A stretch of DNA of 64,000 nucleotides, taken from contig NZ_BJXA01000021.1 in assembly GCF_007990755.1 (NCBI RefSeq), forward strand, positions 59,721 through 123,720, given 5' to 3'. Under the pieces are notes generated by a model. It had not been told where the DNA came from and searched no databases. It saw only the letters and a list, made by a program, of their open reading frames with translations. The position numbers were made by a program, and so were the translations under genes. This DNA is from Nocardia ninae NBRC 108245. GTDB taxonomy: Bacteria > Actinomycetota > Actinomycetes > Mycobacteriales > Mycobacteriaceae. This document shows, in pieces, positions 17,840 through 28,941 of the stretch (positions are counted from its first letter, which is position 1; every line of letters begins with the position of its first letter).

Positions 17840-18310
17840 ATGCGCACGAGAACCGATATTCGATTCGTCGTCGACGCCGATTCCGCGCAGGTGATGGATG
17901 CGTTGGCAGCTGTCGAAATGCTCCCGGAATGGTCGCCCGGATATACCGATGCCCGCGTCGCCTCCCGCGACAACCGAGGAAGGCCGGTTCGAGTTTTCGT
18001 CAAGGCCGAACTGATGAACGGCTCGGATCTGCAAGTGCTGGAATACGATTGGACCGACGTCCGCTCGTCCTGGCAGGTCACCGACAGCACCAGGGGTGTC
18101 AAGGGCGGCGGCTGGTTCGAGGTCTCCGACGGCCGGGAAGGCACCGACGTCTGGTTCCACACCGAGATCTACCTACCCATCCCGGTGCCCGGGCTACTAC
18201 TCAAGCGCACCGTGCGGAAGCAGAACGAGATCGCGGTGCAGAATTTCATCGAGTTCGCCGAGGGATTTCCCGACCCGGAAACAATCAAGCCGTATAGCTA
18301 TAACGAATAA
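17840..18310 (+). CDS. SRPBCC family (polyketide cyclase-like) protein
   Basis: A 156-residue helix-grip protein. The N-terminus RTDIRFVVDADSAQVMDALAAVEMLPEWSPGY is the standard SRPBCC opening, in which a strand is followed by the helix pair and W-S-P. The C-terminal helix is RTVRKQNEIAVQNFIEFAEG. It probably binds a hydrophobic ligand or lipid in the cytoplasm. GGAAGG precedes the ATG. Mycobacteria carry several paralogues of unknown ligand. Stand-alone gene. Confidence 0.85.
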   Translation: MRTRTDIRFVVDADSAQVMDALAAVEMLPEWSPGYTDARVASRDNRGRPVRVFVKAELMNGSDLQVLEYDWTDVRSSWQVTDSTRGVKGGGWFEVSDGREGTDVWFHTEIYLPIPVPGLLLKRTVRKQNEIAVQNFIEFAEGFPDPETIKPYSYNE

Positions 18311-18391
18311 CCGGCGGTAGGCATACGCGCAGAGCGAAATCGGGCGACGCGGGGCGCGGCTGCCACGCGCCGACCCGACCGGGGTGCGACT

Positions 18392-19612
18392 ATGTGCACC
18401 ATGATGGGTTCCAAACGGGTTCGGCTCCAGCCGGTGGCCGAAGGCGCGTCGGTGACGCAGCTCGAGCTGTTCTTCGACCTCGTCCTCGTTTTCGCGTTCA
18501 CCATGGTCACCGACCTGGCGGCGGAAGAGACCAGCGCCAAGAACATGTTGCGTGCGGTCCTCGTGCTCGCCCTGATGTGGTGGCTGTGGATCGCCTACTC
18601 CTGGCTCGGCAACGTGATCCGCGCCGACGAGGGCTTCGCCAGGGTGGCGATGTTCACCGCGATGGGTGGTGCTTTCCTGGCCGCCCTCACCATTCCCGAA
18701 GCGTTCCACGACCTGCCCGGCGGCTGGTACGGGCCGCTGGTCTTCGCGATCGCCTATCTGGTGGTCCGGCTGGTGCACGTCATCATGTTCTGGCTCGCCA
18801 GCACGGAGGACGCCCAGTTGCGCAACCAGGTGCTGCGCTGGGCCCTCGGCTCGATCACCATCGGCACCACCCTGCTGGTGATCGCCGCGATGACCTCCGG
18901 CACGCTGCAGATTGGGTTGTGGATCGCCGCGATCGCGGGCGACTACCTGTGGACCCTGCTCGCGGGCACCGATTGGCGGCTGAATTCGGCGACCCATTTC
19001 GCCGAACGATATGGGCTGATCATCATTGTGGCGCTGGGCGAGTCGATCGTCTCGATCGGTATCGGCGTGGCCGGACTGCCGATTTCGTGGCCGATCGCCG
19101 TCGGCGCGCTGCTCGGGCTCGCGGTCTCCGGACTGCTGTGGTGGACCTATTTCGATGTCGCCGCGCTGTCGATCGAGCACGAGCTGAAACACGCCGACGG
19201 CGCGAAGCAGATCAAGATAGCGCGGGGCGCGTATACCTTTTGGCATTTTCCGATGATCGTCGGGATCATCGGGCTCTCACTGGGTTTGAAAAAAGTCCTC
19301 TACTACGTCGGTGACTCGTCCCATCACACGTTGAAAGACGCACTGTACGGAATTCCGTTGTTCGCGTTGTACGGCGGGGTCGTGCTGTATCTGATCGCGT
19401 TGGTCGGTGCGAAACACTATGCGACAGGGATGATCAGCGCGCCCCGTGTGGTCACGATCGTGCTGCTGCTCGCCTTGATCCCCTTGGCGGCCGCGCTGCC
19501 CGCGCTGGCGTCACTGGCCCTGCTGTGCGCCGTGCTGGGCGCGCTGATCGTCTGGGAGACAATCAAATTGGCGCAGCCGCGCGACGAGATCAGGCACGGG
19601 GTATCCGGCTGA
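18392..19612 (+). CDS. Low-temperature-requirement A (LtrA) family membrane protein
   Basis: A polytopic membrane protein of 406 residues with about 12 hydrophobic segments. The family signature is at the N-terminus, VTQLELFFDLVLVFAFTMVT, and the middle has ERYGLIIIVALGESIVSIG, which is highly conserved in LtrA proteins. The family was named from a Listeria cold-growth mutant; its transport or enzymatic role is unknown. The start is ATG 18392, 18401 or 18404. Its 3' end overlaps the convergent voltage-sensor gene by 23 bases. Confidence 0.9.
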   Translation: MCTMMGSKRVRLQPVAEGASVTQLELFFDLVLVFAFTMVTDLAAEETSAKNMLRAVLVLALMWWLWIAYSWLGNVIRADEGFARVAMFTAMGGAFLAALTIPEAFHDLPGGWYGPLVFAIAYLVVRLVHVIMFWLASTEDAQLRNQVLRWALGSITIGTTLLVIAAMTSGTLQIGLWIAAIAGDYLWTLLAGTDWRLNSATHFAERYGLIIIVALGESIVSIGIGVAGLPISWPIAVGALLGLAVSGLLWWTYFDVAALSIEHELKHADGAKQIKIARGAYTFWHFPMIVGIIGLSLGLKKVLYYVGDSSHHTLKDALYGIPLFALYGGVVLYLIALVGAKHYATGMISAPRVVTIVLLLALIPLAAALPALASLALLCAVLGALIVWETIKLAQPRDEIRHGVSG

Positions 19613-20429
19613 GGTGATGCCGCACGCCGTGTTCGTCAGCCGTCGGCCCGTACGCGGACGGCGGCACCCGAATATCGTGCTGCACCGCCAGCCGGATCTG
19701 ATCGATGTTCTCCCGCAACACATCTGAGACCAGTTCGTCGGTGCGCGGATCCTCCAGCACCTGGAACAGGATTCGGAAGGTGGTGTCGGCGATCAGCCGG
19801 ATGATGTCGTCGTGGAACGGGATGTAGCGCACCCGGCCCGCCTGCGGGTCCTTCTTGATCAGCTCCAGGATCATCTCGTCCAGCTCGGACCGGTTCTCCT
19901 GCAGCGCCGCCGCGATATTGCGGGTGTAGTGGCCGGTGCGCATCACCTGGGCGACCTCGTCCATCACCGCGATGGTCATCGGCCGCTTGATCGTCTCGAC
20001 GATCGTCGACACGAACCGATTGACCAGCGCGGCGGTCACCCGGTCGCCGAACACGCGGTCGGCAACGCGGCCGAGCCGGACCACGATCACCACGATCCGC
20101 AGCAGCCGGAACCCGCGGAAGAACGGGCTGGTCACCGGGATCATGCCGAGGACCTCGTACCAGTAGACGAACGGAAACGTCCACGGCCAGCCCGCCCGGC
20201 GCCAGCGCCAGAGGAACTCGACGGCGAACACCGCGCACACCGCCCAGTCGACGATCACGATCGTGCGATAGGTCTGGTCGGACACCGTGAAGAAGGTGAT
20301 CCAGCCGACCAGCACCACCGAGACGACGGCCAGCGCCAACATCACGAAATCGGTCCACAGGGTGGGCGGCTTACGCGGGTAATCGCCCTCCGGGAGTTCT
20401 TCGCTCACCGCAGTGGTGCTCGCAGCCAT
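19590..20429 (-). CDS. Voltage-sensor-like membrane protein without pore domain
   Basis: A 279-residue protein of the actinobacterial 'ion transporter' group. Four hydrophobic segments lie at about residues 27-48, 56-75, 83-98 and 103-122. The fourth is an S4-like helix with Arg105, Arg108, Arg111, Arg118, Arg121 and Arg125, and the second carries acidic Asp61 and Glu71 that could serve as countercharges. There is no K-channel selectivity motif (TVGYG) or further pore helices. Residues 130-279 form a helical cytoplasmic domain (MTIAVMDEVAQVMRTGHYTR). ATG 20429 is used; the TTG at 20447 is alternative. The function could be a proton channel or a voltage-sensing regulator. It overlaps LtrA tail to tail. 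Confidence 0.75.
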   Translation of the reverse strand: MAASTTAVSEELPEGDYPRKPPTLWTDFVMLALAVVSVVLVGWITFFTVSDQTYRTIVIVDWAVCAVFAVEFLWRWRRAGWPWTFPFVYWYEVLGMIPVTSPFFRGFRLLRIVVIVVRLGRVADRVFGDRVTAALVNRFVSTIVETIKRPMTIAVMDEVAQVMRTGHYTRNIAAALQENRSELDEMILELIKKDPQAGRVRYIPFHDDIIRLIADTTFRILFQVLEDPRTDELVSDVLRENIDQIRLAVQHDIRVPPSAYGPTADEHGVRHHLSRIPRA

Positions 20430-20500
20430 CACCTGGGTTCCCTTCAACGCCGAACGGTCAGGCCGAGGGTAGTCGGCACCACCGCCCAGCGGCGGTAGGT

Positions 20501-22123
20501 CTACTTCCCGGTGCGGATGATGGCCTCGATATTGCGCTCGGCGAGCGCGGCGATGGTCAGCGACGGGTTCACGGTTCCGGTGCTACCCGGAATGGCGGCT
20601 CCGTCCATCACATACAGCCCCGGATGTCCGTGCACCCGCCCGTAGCCGTCGGTCGCCTTGCCGAGCACCGCGCCGCCCAGCGGGTGCGCGGTGAACAAGG
20701 CGTTCGCGTCGTAGCCGAGGGCGCCGTACTCGAGGACGGCATCGGCGCGTTCGGCGATCCGGTGGTCGACCGCGCGGGCGGCGGCCACCATCTCGTCCCG
20801 GTTCTTGCTCGGCCAGGACAGCCCGACCCGATTGGCCGCCGCGTCGTAGCCGAACCGGGTGCGGGCCGGGTCGAGCACCATGCCGAGCGAGGCGAGCGCA
20901 CCCGTCTCGAACGGGATGCCGGGGATGTACCAGCTCTCCAGGCTGAGCGGCAGCCCGGACTCGTCGAAGATCCGGCTGGCGCTGGGCACGCCCTGGCCGA
21001 GGCCGGCCAGCGCGCTCGCGCCGCGGCCGAGGACCACATCACCGTTGGTGCCCCAGCCGTCGCCGATGTGCTCGTTCAGGTTCGGCAGCGCGCCGGTCGC
21101 CTGGGCTCGGACCAGCAGCTCCGAGGTGCCCACCGAGCCTGCGCCGAGGAAGAGCCGGTCGCAGGTGAGGGTGCGGGTGCCGAGCACCTCGCCGGTCGGC
21201 GCCAGCTTCGTCACCCGGACCGAATACCGGCCGCCCGGCTCCTGAGCGATGGACTCGACCTGGTGGCCGGGGAAGATCGCGGACCGGCCGGTGCCCTCGG
21301 CGTACTTCAGATAGTTCTGGTTCAGGTCGAATTTGGCGCCGTTGGAGTTGCCGAGATTGCTGCGGGCGGCGGTGGCCGAGGCCCGGGTGGTACCCGCCAG
21401 CTCGCCGCGCAGGATGTCCCAGTTGAAGATCGAGTCGTTGGGCATCGGCTGGTAGCCGGCCTTGCGGACCTGATCGTCCCAGGCTCGGGAGTGGGTGAAC
21501 GGCTTGGCGGCGTAGATGTCGCCCGGCATCGAGCTCAGCCGCAGCATCTCCCGCACCCGCGGGAAGTAGACGCGATCCAGCTCGCCGTATTCGACGGTGC
21601 CGCCGAAAAGGTGGTCGAAGAAGCGCCGTTCCGGGGCGACCATCGCGCCGGTGAAGATCACCGAGCCGCCGCCGACCGCGGCCGCGCGCCACACGTCGAT
21701 GCCGGGGTATTCGGTGCAGTCCAGGACGCCGCCGAAGCTGGCGAACCGCATCGGCACCTTGCTGACACCGGTGAAACTGGTGCGATGCCAGAAGCCGCGG
21801 CCGTCCGGCAGGTCGTCGCCGGTGAAGATCTCCCGCCACGGATCGTTGGGCCAGCGCGACCCGCGCTCCAGCACCGTGTTGGTGATGCCCGCCTCGGCCA
21901 GTCGCAACGCGGTGACCGCCGCGCCGAAACCGGAGCCGATCACGATTGCGGGCGAGTGTTCGGGCGGATCGGGTAGTGGCGCAAAGATTTCCGGCACCCA
22001 CGACTGGAACAGCAGGTTCCAGGCCGGGTCGGCGGACGCCGGTCGGGCGGGCAGCGACGTGCTCGCGGCAGCACCGAACAGCGCGGCTGCACCAACAGCT
22101 TTGAAGAAGGCGCGTCTACGCAC
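20501..22123 (-). CDS. GMC-type oxidoreductase, cholesterol oxidase-like, Tat-exported
   Basis: A flavoprotein of about 540 residues resembling actinobacterial cholesterol oxidases (non-covalent FAD type). A twin-arginine leader (RRRAFFKAVGAAALFG) with a PASA cleavage region is followed by the FAD loop VIGSGFGAAVTALRLAEAG, the AVGGGSVIFTGAM segment, FLGAGSVGTSELLV, and the C-terminal active-site region with His in TAHPLGGAVLGKATDG and Asn in GTVNPSLTIAALAERN, which match the known His/Asn catalytic pair of cholesterol oxidase. GTG 22123 is chosen for GGGAGG upstream; ATG 22147 lacks a good site. It likely oxidises 3-beta-hydroxysterols outside the cell; other secondary alcohols are possible. 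Confidence 0.88.
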   Translation of the reverse strand: MRRRAFFKAVGAAALFGAAASTSLPARPASADPAWNLLFQSWVPEIFAPLPDPPEHSPAIVIGSGFGAAVTALRLAEAGITNTVLERGSRWPNDPWREIFTGDDLPDGRGFWHRTSFTGVSKVPMRFASFGGVLDCTEYPGIDVWRAAAVGGGSVIFTGAMVAPERRFFDHLFGGTVEYGELDRVYFPRVREMLRLSSMPGDIYAAKPFTHSRAWDDQVRKAGYQPMPNDSIFNWDILRGELAGTTRASATAARSNLGNSNGAKFDLNQNYLKYAEGTGRSAIFPGHQVESIAQEPGGRYSVRVTKLAPTGEVLGTRTLTCDRLFLGAGSVGTSELLVRAQATGALPNLNEHIGDGWGTNGDVVLGRGASALAGLGQGVPSASRIFDESGLPLSLESWYIPGIPFETGALASLGMVLDPARTRFGYDAAANRVGLSWPSKNRDEMVAAARAVDHRIAERADAVLEYGALGYDANALFTAHPLGGAVLGKATDGYGRVHGHPGLYVMDGAAIPGSTGTVNPSLTIAALAERNIEAIIRTGK

Positions 22124-22325
22124 CCAGCCACCTCCCTCATCACGCATGGCCGAGCGCAGATTACCGGTATTCCTGGCGGCTGAACAGTCGTCGCCCGCCC
22201 GTCATCCGTTGTCCCCCTTCCGTTGTCCCGCCGGATGAGCCTCGAGGACCGCCGGGCGGCGGGAACGGCCAGGTGACGAGCAGGCCACGAAACACCGCGG
22301 CAAGTGGACGCCAGGAGTCGGCGGC

Positions 22326-23954
22326 TCAGCCCGCGAACGGCGGCCGATCGGCTTCGCAGGTCGCGCCGGGGGCGGGAAGTTGCTGGTCGATGAGGTAACG
22401 CTCCTGCAGTCGCCGGGTGCAGTCGAACGTGGTGTCGTGCCCGTAGCCGCCCTCGACCACCACCAGGCGCGCGTTGACCAGGGCCTGCTGGGCCTTGCGC
22501 GCGGCGGTCAGCGGCGTCGCCGGATCGAACCGGTTGTTGAACAGCAGCGCGGGTACGTCCGAGCGCAGGATCCACGGACCCGCGTAACGCTGCGGGTAGC
22601 CACCCTGCGGGGACGGCCACGCGGCGCACGGTTGCCGCAGGTACAGCCAGAACGCGGCGAAAGTGGGTCCGTTCGCGCCCAATTCCGCTGCCAGCGCGGG
22701 CCACTGCTCCGGGTCGCGGGGAACGGTGTTGTCCGCGCACGAGATCGCGGTGAACGAGTCGAGGAACGCGGGCGGCAGGGTGCTCTCGCCGAGGATCCCG
22801 CGCACCACATCGGGGTTTCCTGCGGCGCCGCGCTCCAGTTCGGCCAGCAGCTGGGCCAAGGCGGGCCAGCCGTCTTCGGCGTCGTACAGCAGCAGCGCGT
22901 GCGCGGGCATGACCTCGGCGTAGGTGACGGGCCAGGCGCGTTCTCCTTCGCCGACCACTACCGGCCCCTGCCGCAACCGCTCCAGCAGAGCGGTGTCGCG
23001 GGCCCGCAAATCCTCACCGCCCCTTGGCTTCTGGTCGCTGCGAATCTGCTCGATCGGGTCAGCCGGCGCTTTGCCGCCCGCCGCGAAAGCACAGCGCGGC
23101 TGGCCGGCCTGAGCGCACAGCCGGAAGAATTCGGACAGCACCTCCTCGGTGCCCGCCGCCGCGTCGGCGATTTCGGTGCGGGTGTCGGAGGTATACGCGT
23201 CCGGGTCGATCATCGAGCTGAGGCTCAGCGCCCGCACCCGGTCACCGAACACGGCGCCGTACACCTCGCCGAGATAGCTGGCGTACGAACCACCTTCGTA
23301 GGTCAACCGCTTGTCACCGACGGCACGGCGCAGCAGATCCAGGTCGCGCGCGGCATCCACGGTGGTGAGATGCGGCAGCAGGGCGGGACTGTGCGCGGCG
23401 CAACCGGCCGCCAGGTCCCGGCTGGCGCGCGCCTGCGCGGCCGCCTGCTCGACCCCCACCGGCGGCAGCCGCACACCGGACCAGAATCGTTGCGCCGCTT
23501 CGGTATCGGCGAAGCAGCGGACCGGCGAGCTGCGCCCGAGACCGCGCTGATCGAAGGTCACCACGTCGAACCGGCGCGCGATCTCGCCGGGGAACATCTC
23601 GCCTTTGCTCGCCCAGTTGATGCCGGAGGCACCGGGTCCGCCCGCCGCGGTGAAGAGGGTGCCGATGCGGCGTGACTGATCGGTCGCGGGCTGGCGGACC
23701 AGTGCGAGCCCGAGGGTCGGGCCCGAGGGCTGCGCGTAGTCGACCGGCACCGCCGCCGTCGCGCATTGCAGCTTGCTCAGCGCCTTCTCCTGGCACGGCA
23801 CCCAGTCCAGCCGGGGCGTCGGCGCGGCATCGGCCTGGGCGACCAGATCGGCCACCGCCTGTTCATGCTTGGCGGGCGTGCCGCAACCGCTCACTGCCAG
23901 CGCCGCGGCCAGTGCGGCAACGACGACGATCCTCCACCCACGCATACCGATCAT
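22326..23954 (-). CDS. Lipoprotein alpha/beta-hydrolase of the TAP (tripeptidyl aminopeptidase) family
   Basis: A 542-residue exported alpha/beta hydrolase. The N-terminus (MRGWRIVVVAALAAALAVSGC) is a lipoprotein signal with lipobox AVSGC. The oxyanion region is FTAAGGPGASG and the nucleophile elbow GGSYASYLGEVYG. The C-terminal TAP-like domain contains CAAWPSPQGGYPQRY, a FDPATPLTAA segment bearing the acid, and the catalytic His in GGYGHDTTFDCTRR. Enzymes of this group release tripeptides or act as esterases at the cell surface. The start is ATG 23954 or 23945. Stand-alone gene. Confidence 0.88.
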   Translation of the reverse strand: MIGMRGWRIVVVAALAAALAVSGCGTPAKHEQAVADLVAQADAAPTPRLDWVPCQEKALSKLQCATAAVPVDYAQPSGPTLGLALVRQPATDQSRRIGTLFTAAGGPGASGINWASKGEMFPGEIARRFDVVTFDQRGLGRSSPVRCFADTEAAQRFWSGVRLPPVGVEQAAAQARASRDLAAGCAAHSPALLPHLTTVDAARDLDLLRRAVGDKRLTYEGGSYASYLGEVYGAVFGDRVRALSLSSMIDPDAYTSDTRTEIADAAAGTEEVLSEFFRLCAQAGQPRCAFAAGGKAPADPIEQIRSDQKPRGGEDLRARDTALLERLRQGPVVVGEGERAWPVTYAEVMPAHALLLYDAEDGWPALAQLLAELERGAAGNPDVVRGILGESTLPPAFLDSFTAISCADNTVPRDPEQWPALAAELGANGPTFAAFWLYLRQPCAAWPSPQGGYPQRYAGPWILRSDVPALLFNNRFDPATPLTAARKAQQALVNARLVVVEGGYGHDTTFDCTRRLQERYLIDQQLPAPGATCEADRPPFAG

Positions 23955-24092
23955 CTTGTGCCGCAACGGCGCGGCAGTCGTCCGTCGTAGGGATGAATTG
24001 CACCCTGAGAATTGCGGTGCCCTCGACCCTGAGCGCACCACTACGCCGGAACCAGGCCCAGGCTGCGGTTCGTCGACCCCACGCGCCACCTC

Positions 24093-24860
24093 CTAAGTCA
24101 TCAACAATCGGACCACCGCGATAAGGCCGACCACGACGATGACCGCGCGCAACGCGGTCGGCGGCATCCGCCTGCCCATCTTCGCACCGAGTTGTCCGCC
24201 GATGATCGAGCCGAGCGCGATCAGCAGCACCGCCCGCCAGTCCACGTCGGCGATCACGATGAAGATGACCGCGGCCACCCCGTTGACCAGCATCGCGAGC
24301 ACATTCTTGATGCCGTTGAGGCGCTGCATGTCCTCGTGCACGAACACCCCGAGCAGCCCCATCAGCAACACGCCCTGCGCCGCGCCGAAGTAACCGCCGT
24401 AGATGCCGGTGGCGAAGATCGCCACGAACAGGATCGGACCGCCGTGTTTGGGCGCCGGGCTGTCGCCGTTCTCCCGCCGCAGCTTCACCCAGCGCGAGAG
24501 CCGCGGCTGCACCACGACCAGCACCAGCGCCGCGATGATCAGCACCGGCACGATCGCCTTGAACGCGCCGGGGGGCAGGGTGAGCAGCAGTATCGCGCCG
24601 GTGATGCCGCCGAGCAGCGACGCGGTGCCGAAGCGGAGCAGCCGTTCACGCTGTCCGGCGAGTTCCCGGCGATAGCCGTGCACGCCGCTGATCGAGCCGG
24701 GGACGAGGCCGATTGTGTTCGACACATTCGCGGTCACCGGCGGCAGCCCGAAGGCGAGCAGTACCGGGAAGGTGATCAGGGTGCCCGACCCCACGATCGT
24801 GTTGATGCCGCCCGCGGCGATGCCCGCACCGAAGACCGCCAGTTGTTCTAACCAAGTCAT
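24093..24860 (-). CDS. TSUP/TauE-SafE family membrane permease
   Basis: A 255-residue integral membrane protein with about eight transmembrane helices. It opens WLEQLAVFGAGIAAGGINTIVGSGTLITFP, the conserved TSUP half-repeat (GxxxG-x-I-x-x-x-x-G), and repeats the motif at IFATGIYGGYFGAAQGVLLMG. Family members export sulfite, sulfoacetate or other organic anions. ATG 24860 is the only sensible start since the frame continues open into the leuA promoter. It is divergent from leuA; no link is evident. Confidence 0.87.
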   Translation of the reverse strand: MTWLEQLAVFGAGIAAGGINTIVGSGTLITFPVLLAFGLPPVTANVSNTIGLVPGSISGVHGYRRELAGQRERLLRFGTASLLGGITGAILLLTLPPGAFKAIVPVLIIAALVLVVVQPRLSRWVKLRRENGDSPAPKHGGPILFVAIFATGIYGGYFGAAQGVLLMGLLGVFVHEDMQRLNGIKNVLAMLVNGVAAVIFIVIADVDWRAVLLIALGSIIGGQLGAKMGRRMPPTALRAVIVVVGLIAVVRLLMT

Positions 24861-25005
24861 GCCCGAGTCCGTTCGACGTCCCGTCGGATCGCCAGATCCG
24901 TACAAGCGTTTGCTTCCGGCGCGAACGCTAGCCGCAACGTCGGATGACCCGACGACGGGACCGGGGTTCCGCAGGTGTATTGCCACACGGTAAACTCGCC
25001 GAATC

Positions 25006-25047
25006 ATGCAGCGGGCACTTCTTCTCAGCCGCCGCGACGGGGTCTGA
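25006..25047 (+). CDS. leuL: leuA leader peptide
   Basis: A 13-codon reading frame MQRALLLSRRDGV with three adjacent leucine codons (CTT CTT CTC) starts at ATG 25006 and ends in TGA, 81 bases before leuA. Leader peptides with leucine runs that control leuA by ribosome-mediated attenuation are established for actinobacteria. A likely -10 element TAAACT (24991-24996) lies so close to the ATG that the leader is probably translated leaderless. Confidence 0.75.
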   Translation: MQRALLLSRRDGV

Positions 25048-26925
<1,878 letters not shown>

Positions 26926-26994
26926 CAACCGCATCGGTGCGCGGTGGGCTCCTTGGCCAACCGTGCACACCGATAGCGCAGGTCGAGTACGGTA

Positions 26995-27037
26995 GAGCCG
27001 GATGCGGAGGTCGTTCGATCGGCCCGGCATCCGGCTC
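26995..27037. repeat. Inverted repeat between leuA and MinD-like gene
   Basis: GAGCCGGATGC (26995-27005) and GCATCCGGCTC (27027-27037) form a perfect 11-bp inverted repeat around a 21-base spacer in the 267-base gap. It may be the leuA terminator, although the loop is long, or an operator for the next gene. Confidence 0.45.
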
Positions 27038-27192
27038 TCGATCTTGCTGTCGGAGACCAGATATCGGCGGTGTGTCATCCATGCGCGTCTGCCGTCCATA
27101 CCGCGACGCGAGCCCGCGAACCCCGTGCTAGCGTTGGTTTCGCACTCAAGCGCCGAGCTCTCTGCTCGTAGTCCCGAGCAGATGGGGGAACT

Positions 27193-28884
27193 GTGACAAC
27201 AAACGACCACAACCCGACCTCACCGCCCTGGCTGCAGAGTCAATCGGTGGACACGGCCGACGCGAAAGAGTCGGAGCCCGCCGCCGATCCGTCGGCGGAG
27301 CAGTCCGGCGACGTGGAAGTGGCCGAGTCCGAGACGGCCGAGGCGCCGGCCCAGCCGGAGCAGGAGCCGGCCGAGCCCGAGTTCAGCGGCTCGACCGACC
27401 AGACCGTGTCCTACCCGCACGCGATGTCGCAGCAGTCCTACGGCCCGCCCGAGGGATTCGCGCCGCCTGCCCAGGCCGAGCAGCAGTACGGCGGCTACGC
27501 GCCGCCGAACGCCGGACCGTTCGCGCCACCCGGCGCATATGAGCCGTATCAGACCGGCCAGTACCAGCCGGCCGCCGCGCACAGCGGTAGTCACCAGATC
27601 GCGCCCGAACCGCAGAACTCCGGCTACGGCGAATACCGCCAGGAGATCGGCCCCGACGGGCTGGTCCGGCGGGTGCCGCAGGAACACTCCGAAGCCGCTG
27701 CGCCGCAAGCCGAACAACAGGCCGCGCCCATCTACAGCTGGGCGCCGCCGCCACCGCCGGTGACCCACCAGCCGCCACCGCAGCCCACGTACCAGCAGCC
27801 GCCCGCGCCGATGGGGCAGCAGCAGCCGCCCGCGATGGGACAGGTGCCCCCGCCGAGCTGGCAGGGCGGACCGAACCCGCACCAGCCCGCGCAGCCGTTC
27901 CAGCCGCAGCATGTGCCCGCGCCGGGGCAGCCCGGTCACTCGGTCAACGACCTGAACCTGCTCAAGCGGGCCCGCCGGGCACCGCGCAGCGGGTGGCGGC
28001 GTGCGGTGCACAAGGCCACCGGTGGTGTGCTCAACCCGGGTGAGTCCGCGGCCGACGTCGTCTACCGCGACCTCGTCGACCGGGTGAATCAGCCGGTGCG
28101 CGGCGACTATCGGATCGCGATCCTGTCGCTCAAGGGTGGCGTCGGCAAGACCACCACCACGGTCGGCCTCGGCTCCACGTTCGCGTCGCTGCGCGGTGAC
28201 CGTGTCATCGCGATCGACGCCAACCCCGACCTCGGCACGCTGGCGCACCGGGTGCCCCGGCAGACCCGGTCCACCGTGCGCAACCTGCTCGAGGATCAGC
28301 ACATCAGCAGGTACTCGGACGTGCGCGCACACACCTCGCAGGCGCCGAGTCGCCTGGAAGTGCTTGCCAGCGAACAGGATCCGGCGGTCTCCGAGGCGTT
28401 CAGCGAGGCCGATTACCGCAAGGCCATCGGCATCCTGCAGTCGTTCTACAACATCATCCTGACCGACTGCGGCACCGGTCTGATGCACTCGGCCATGGCA
28501 GGCGTGCTGGACATGGCCAGCTCCCTCGTGCTGGTCACCTCCCCCGCCATCGACGGCGCGCGCAGCGCCTCGGCCACGCTGGACTGGCTGGACCACCACG
28601 GCTACGGCAAGCTCGTCGAGCGCACCGTCGTCGTGGTCAACGCCTCCCGCCGCGGCGCCTCCACCGTCGACCTGGACCAGCTCCGCAAGCTCTTCCTCGA
28701 CCGCACCCGCGCGGTCCAGGTGGTGCCCTTCGACGACCACCTCGCCGAAGGCGCGGAGATCGACCTGGAGCTGGTGAGCAAGCCGACCCGCCGCGCCCTG
28801 CTGGAGCTGGCCGCGATGGTCGCCGACGACTTCGGTTACGTCGGCGCGCAGCAGTACCACCACCCCGGCCCGATGGGTCACTGA
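27193..28884 (+). CDS. MinD/ParA-like ATPase with proline-rich N-terminus (EspI-like)
   Basis: A 563-residue protein whose first 250 residues are low-complexity and rich in Pro, Gln and Glu with PP and QQ runs (for example residues 190-240), followed by a MinD/ParA ATPase. The deviant Walker A is KGGVGKT (residues 314-320) in ILSLKGGVGKTTTTVGLG; DANPDLGTLAHRVP and ILTDCGTGLMHSAM are the Walker A' and B regions. The layout matches EspI-type ATPases associated with type VII (ESX) secretion in mycobacteria, but no other ESX gene is nearby. GTG 27193 has GGGGGAA upstream. It is followed by a strong terminator, so it is a single-gene unit or co-transcribed with leuA. Confidence 0.85.
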   Translation: MTTNDHNPTSPPWLQSQSVDTADAKESEPAADPSAEQSGDVEVAESETAEAPAQPEQEPAEPEFSGSTDQTVSYPHAMSQQSYGPPEGFAPPAQAEQQYGGYAPPNAGPFAPPGAYEPYQTGQYQPAAAHSGSHQIAPEPQNSGYGEYRQEIGPDGLVRRVPQEHSEAAAPQAEQQAAPIYSWAPPPPPVTHQPPPQPTYQQPPAPMGQQQPPAMGQVPPPSWQGGPNPHQPAQPFQPQHVPAPGQPGHSVNDLNLLKRARRAPRSGWRRAVHKATGGVLNPGESAADVVYRDLVDRVNQPVRGDYRIAILSLKGGVGKTTTTVGLGSTFASLRGDRVIAIDANPDLGTLAHRVPRQTRSTVRNLLEDQHISRYSDVRAHTSQAPSRLEVLASEQDPAVSEAFSEADYRKAIGILQSFYNIILTDCGTGLMHSAMAGVLDMASSLVLVTSPAIDGARSASATLDWLDHHGYGKLVERTVVVVNASRRGASTVDLDQLRKLFLDRTRAVQVVPFDDHLAEGAEIDLELVSKPTRRALLELAAMVADDFGYVGAQQYHHPGPMGH

Positions 28885-28899
28885 ACGACCGAAAGACGT

Positions 28900-28931
28900 T
28901 GCGGCCCCGATGCATTCACATCGGGGCCGCA
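28900..28931. terminator. Bidirectional terminator between MinD-like and KAS genes
   Basis: A perfect 13-bp stem (28900-28912 with 28919-28931), 6-base loop, flanked by AAGAC on the left and GTCTTTT on the right which extend it past a bulge. It separates two convergent genes and serves both. Confidence 0.85.
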
Positions 28932-28941
28932 GTCTTTTCGC

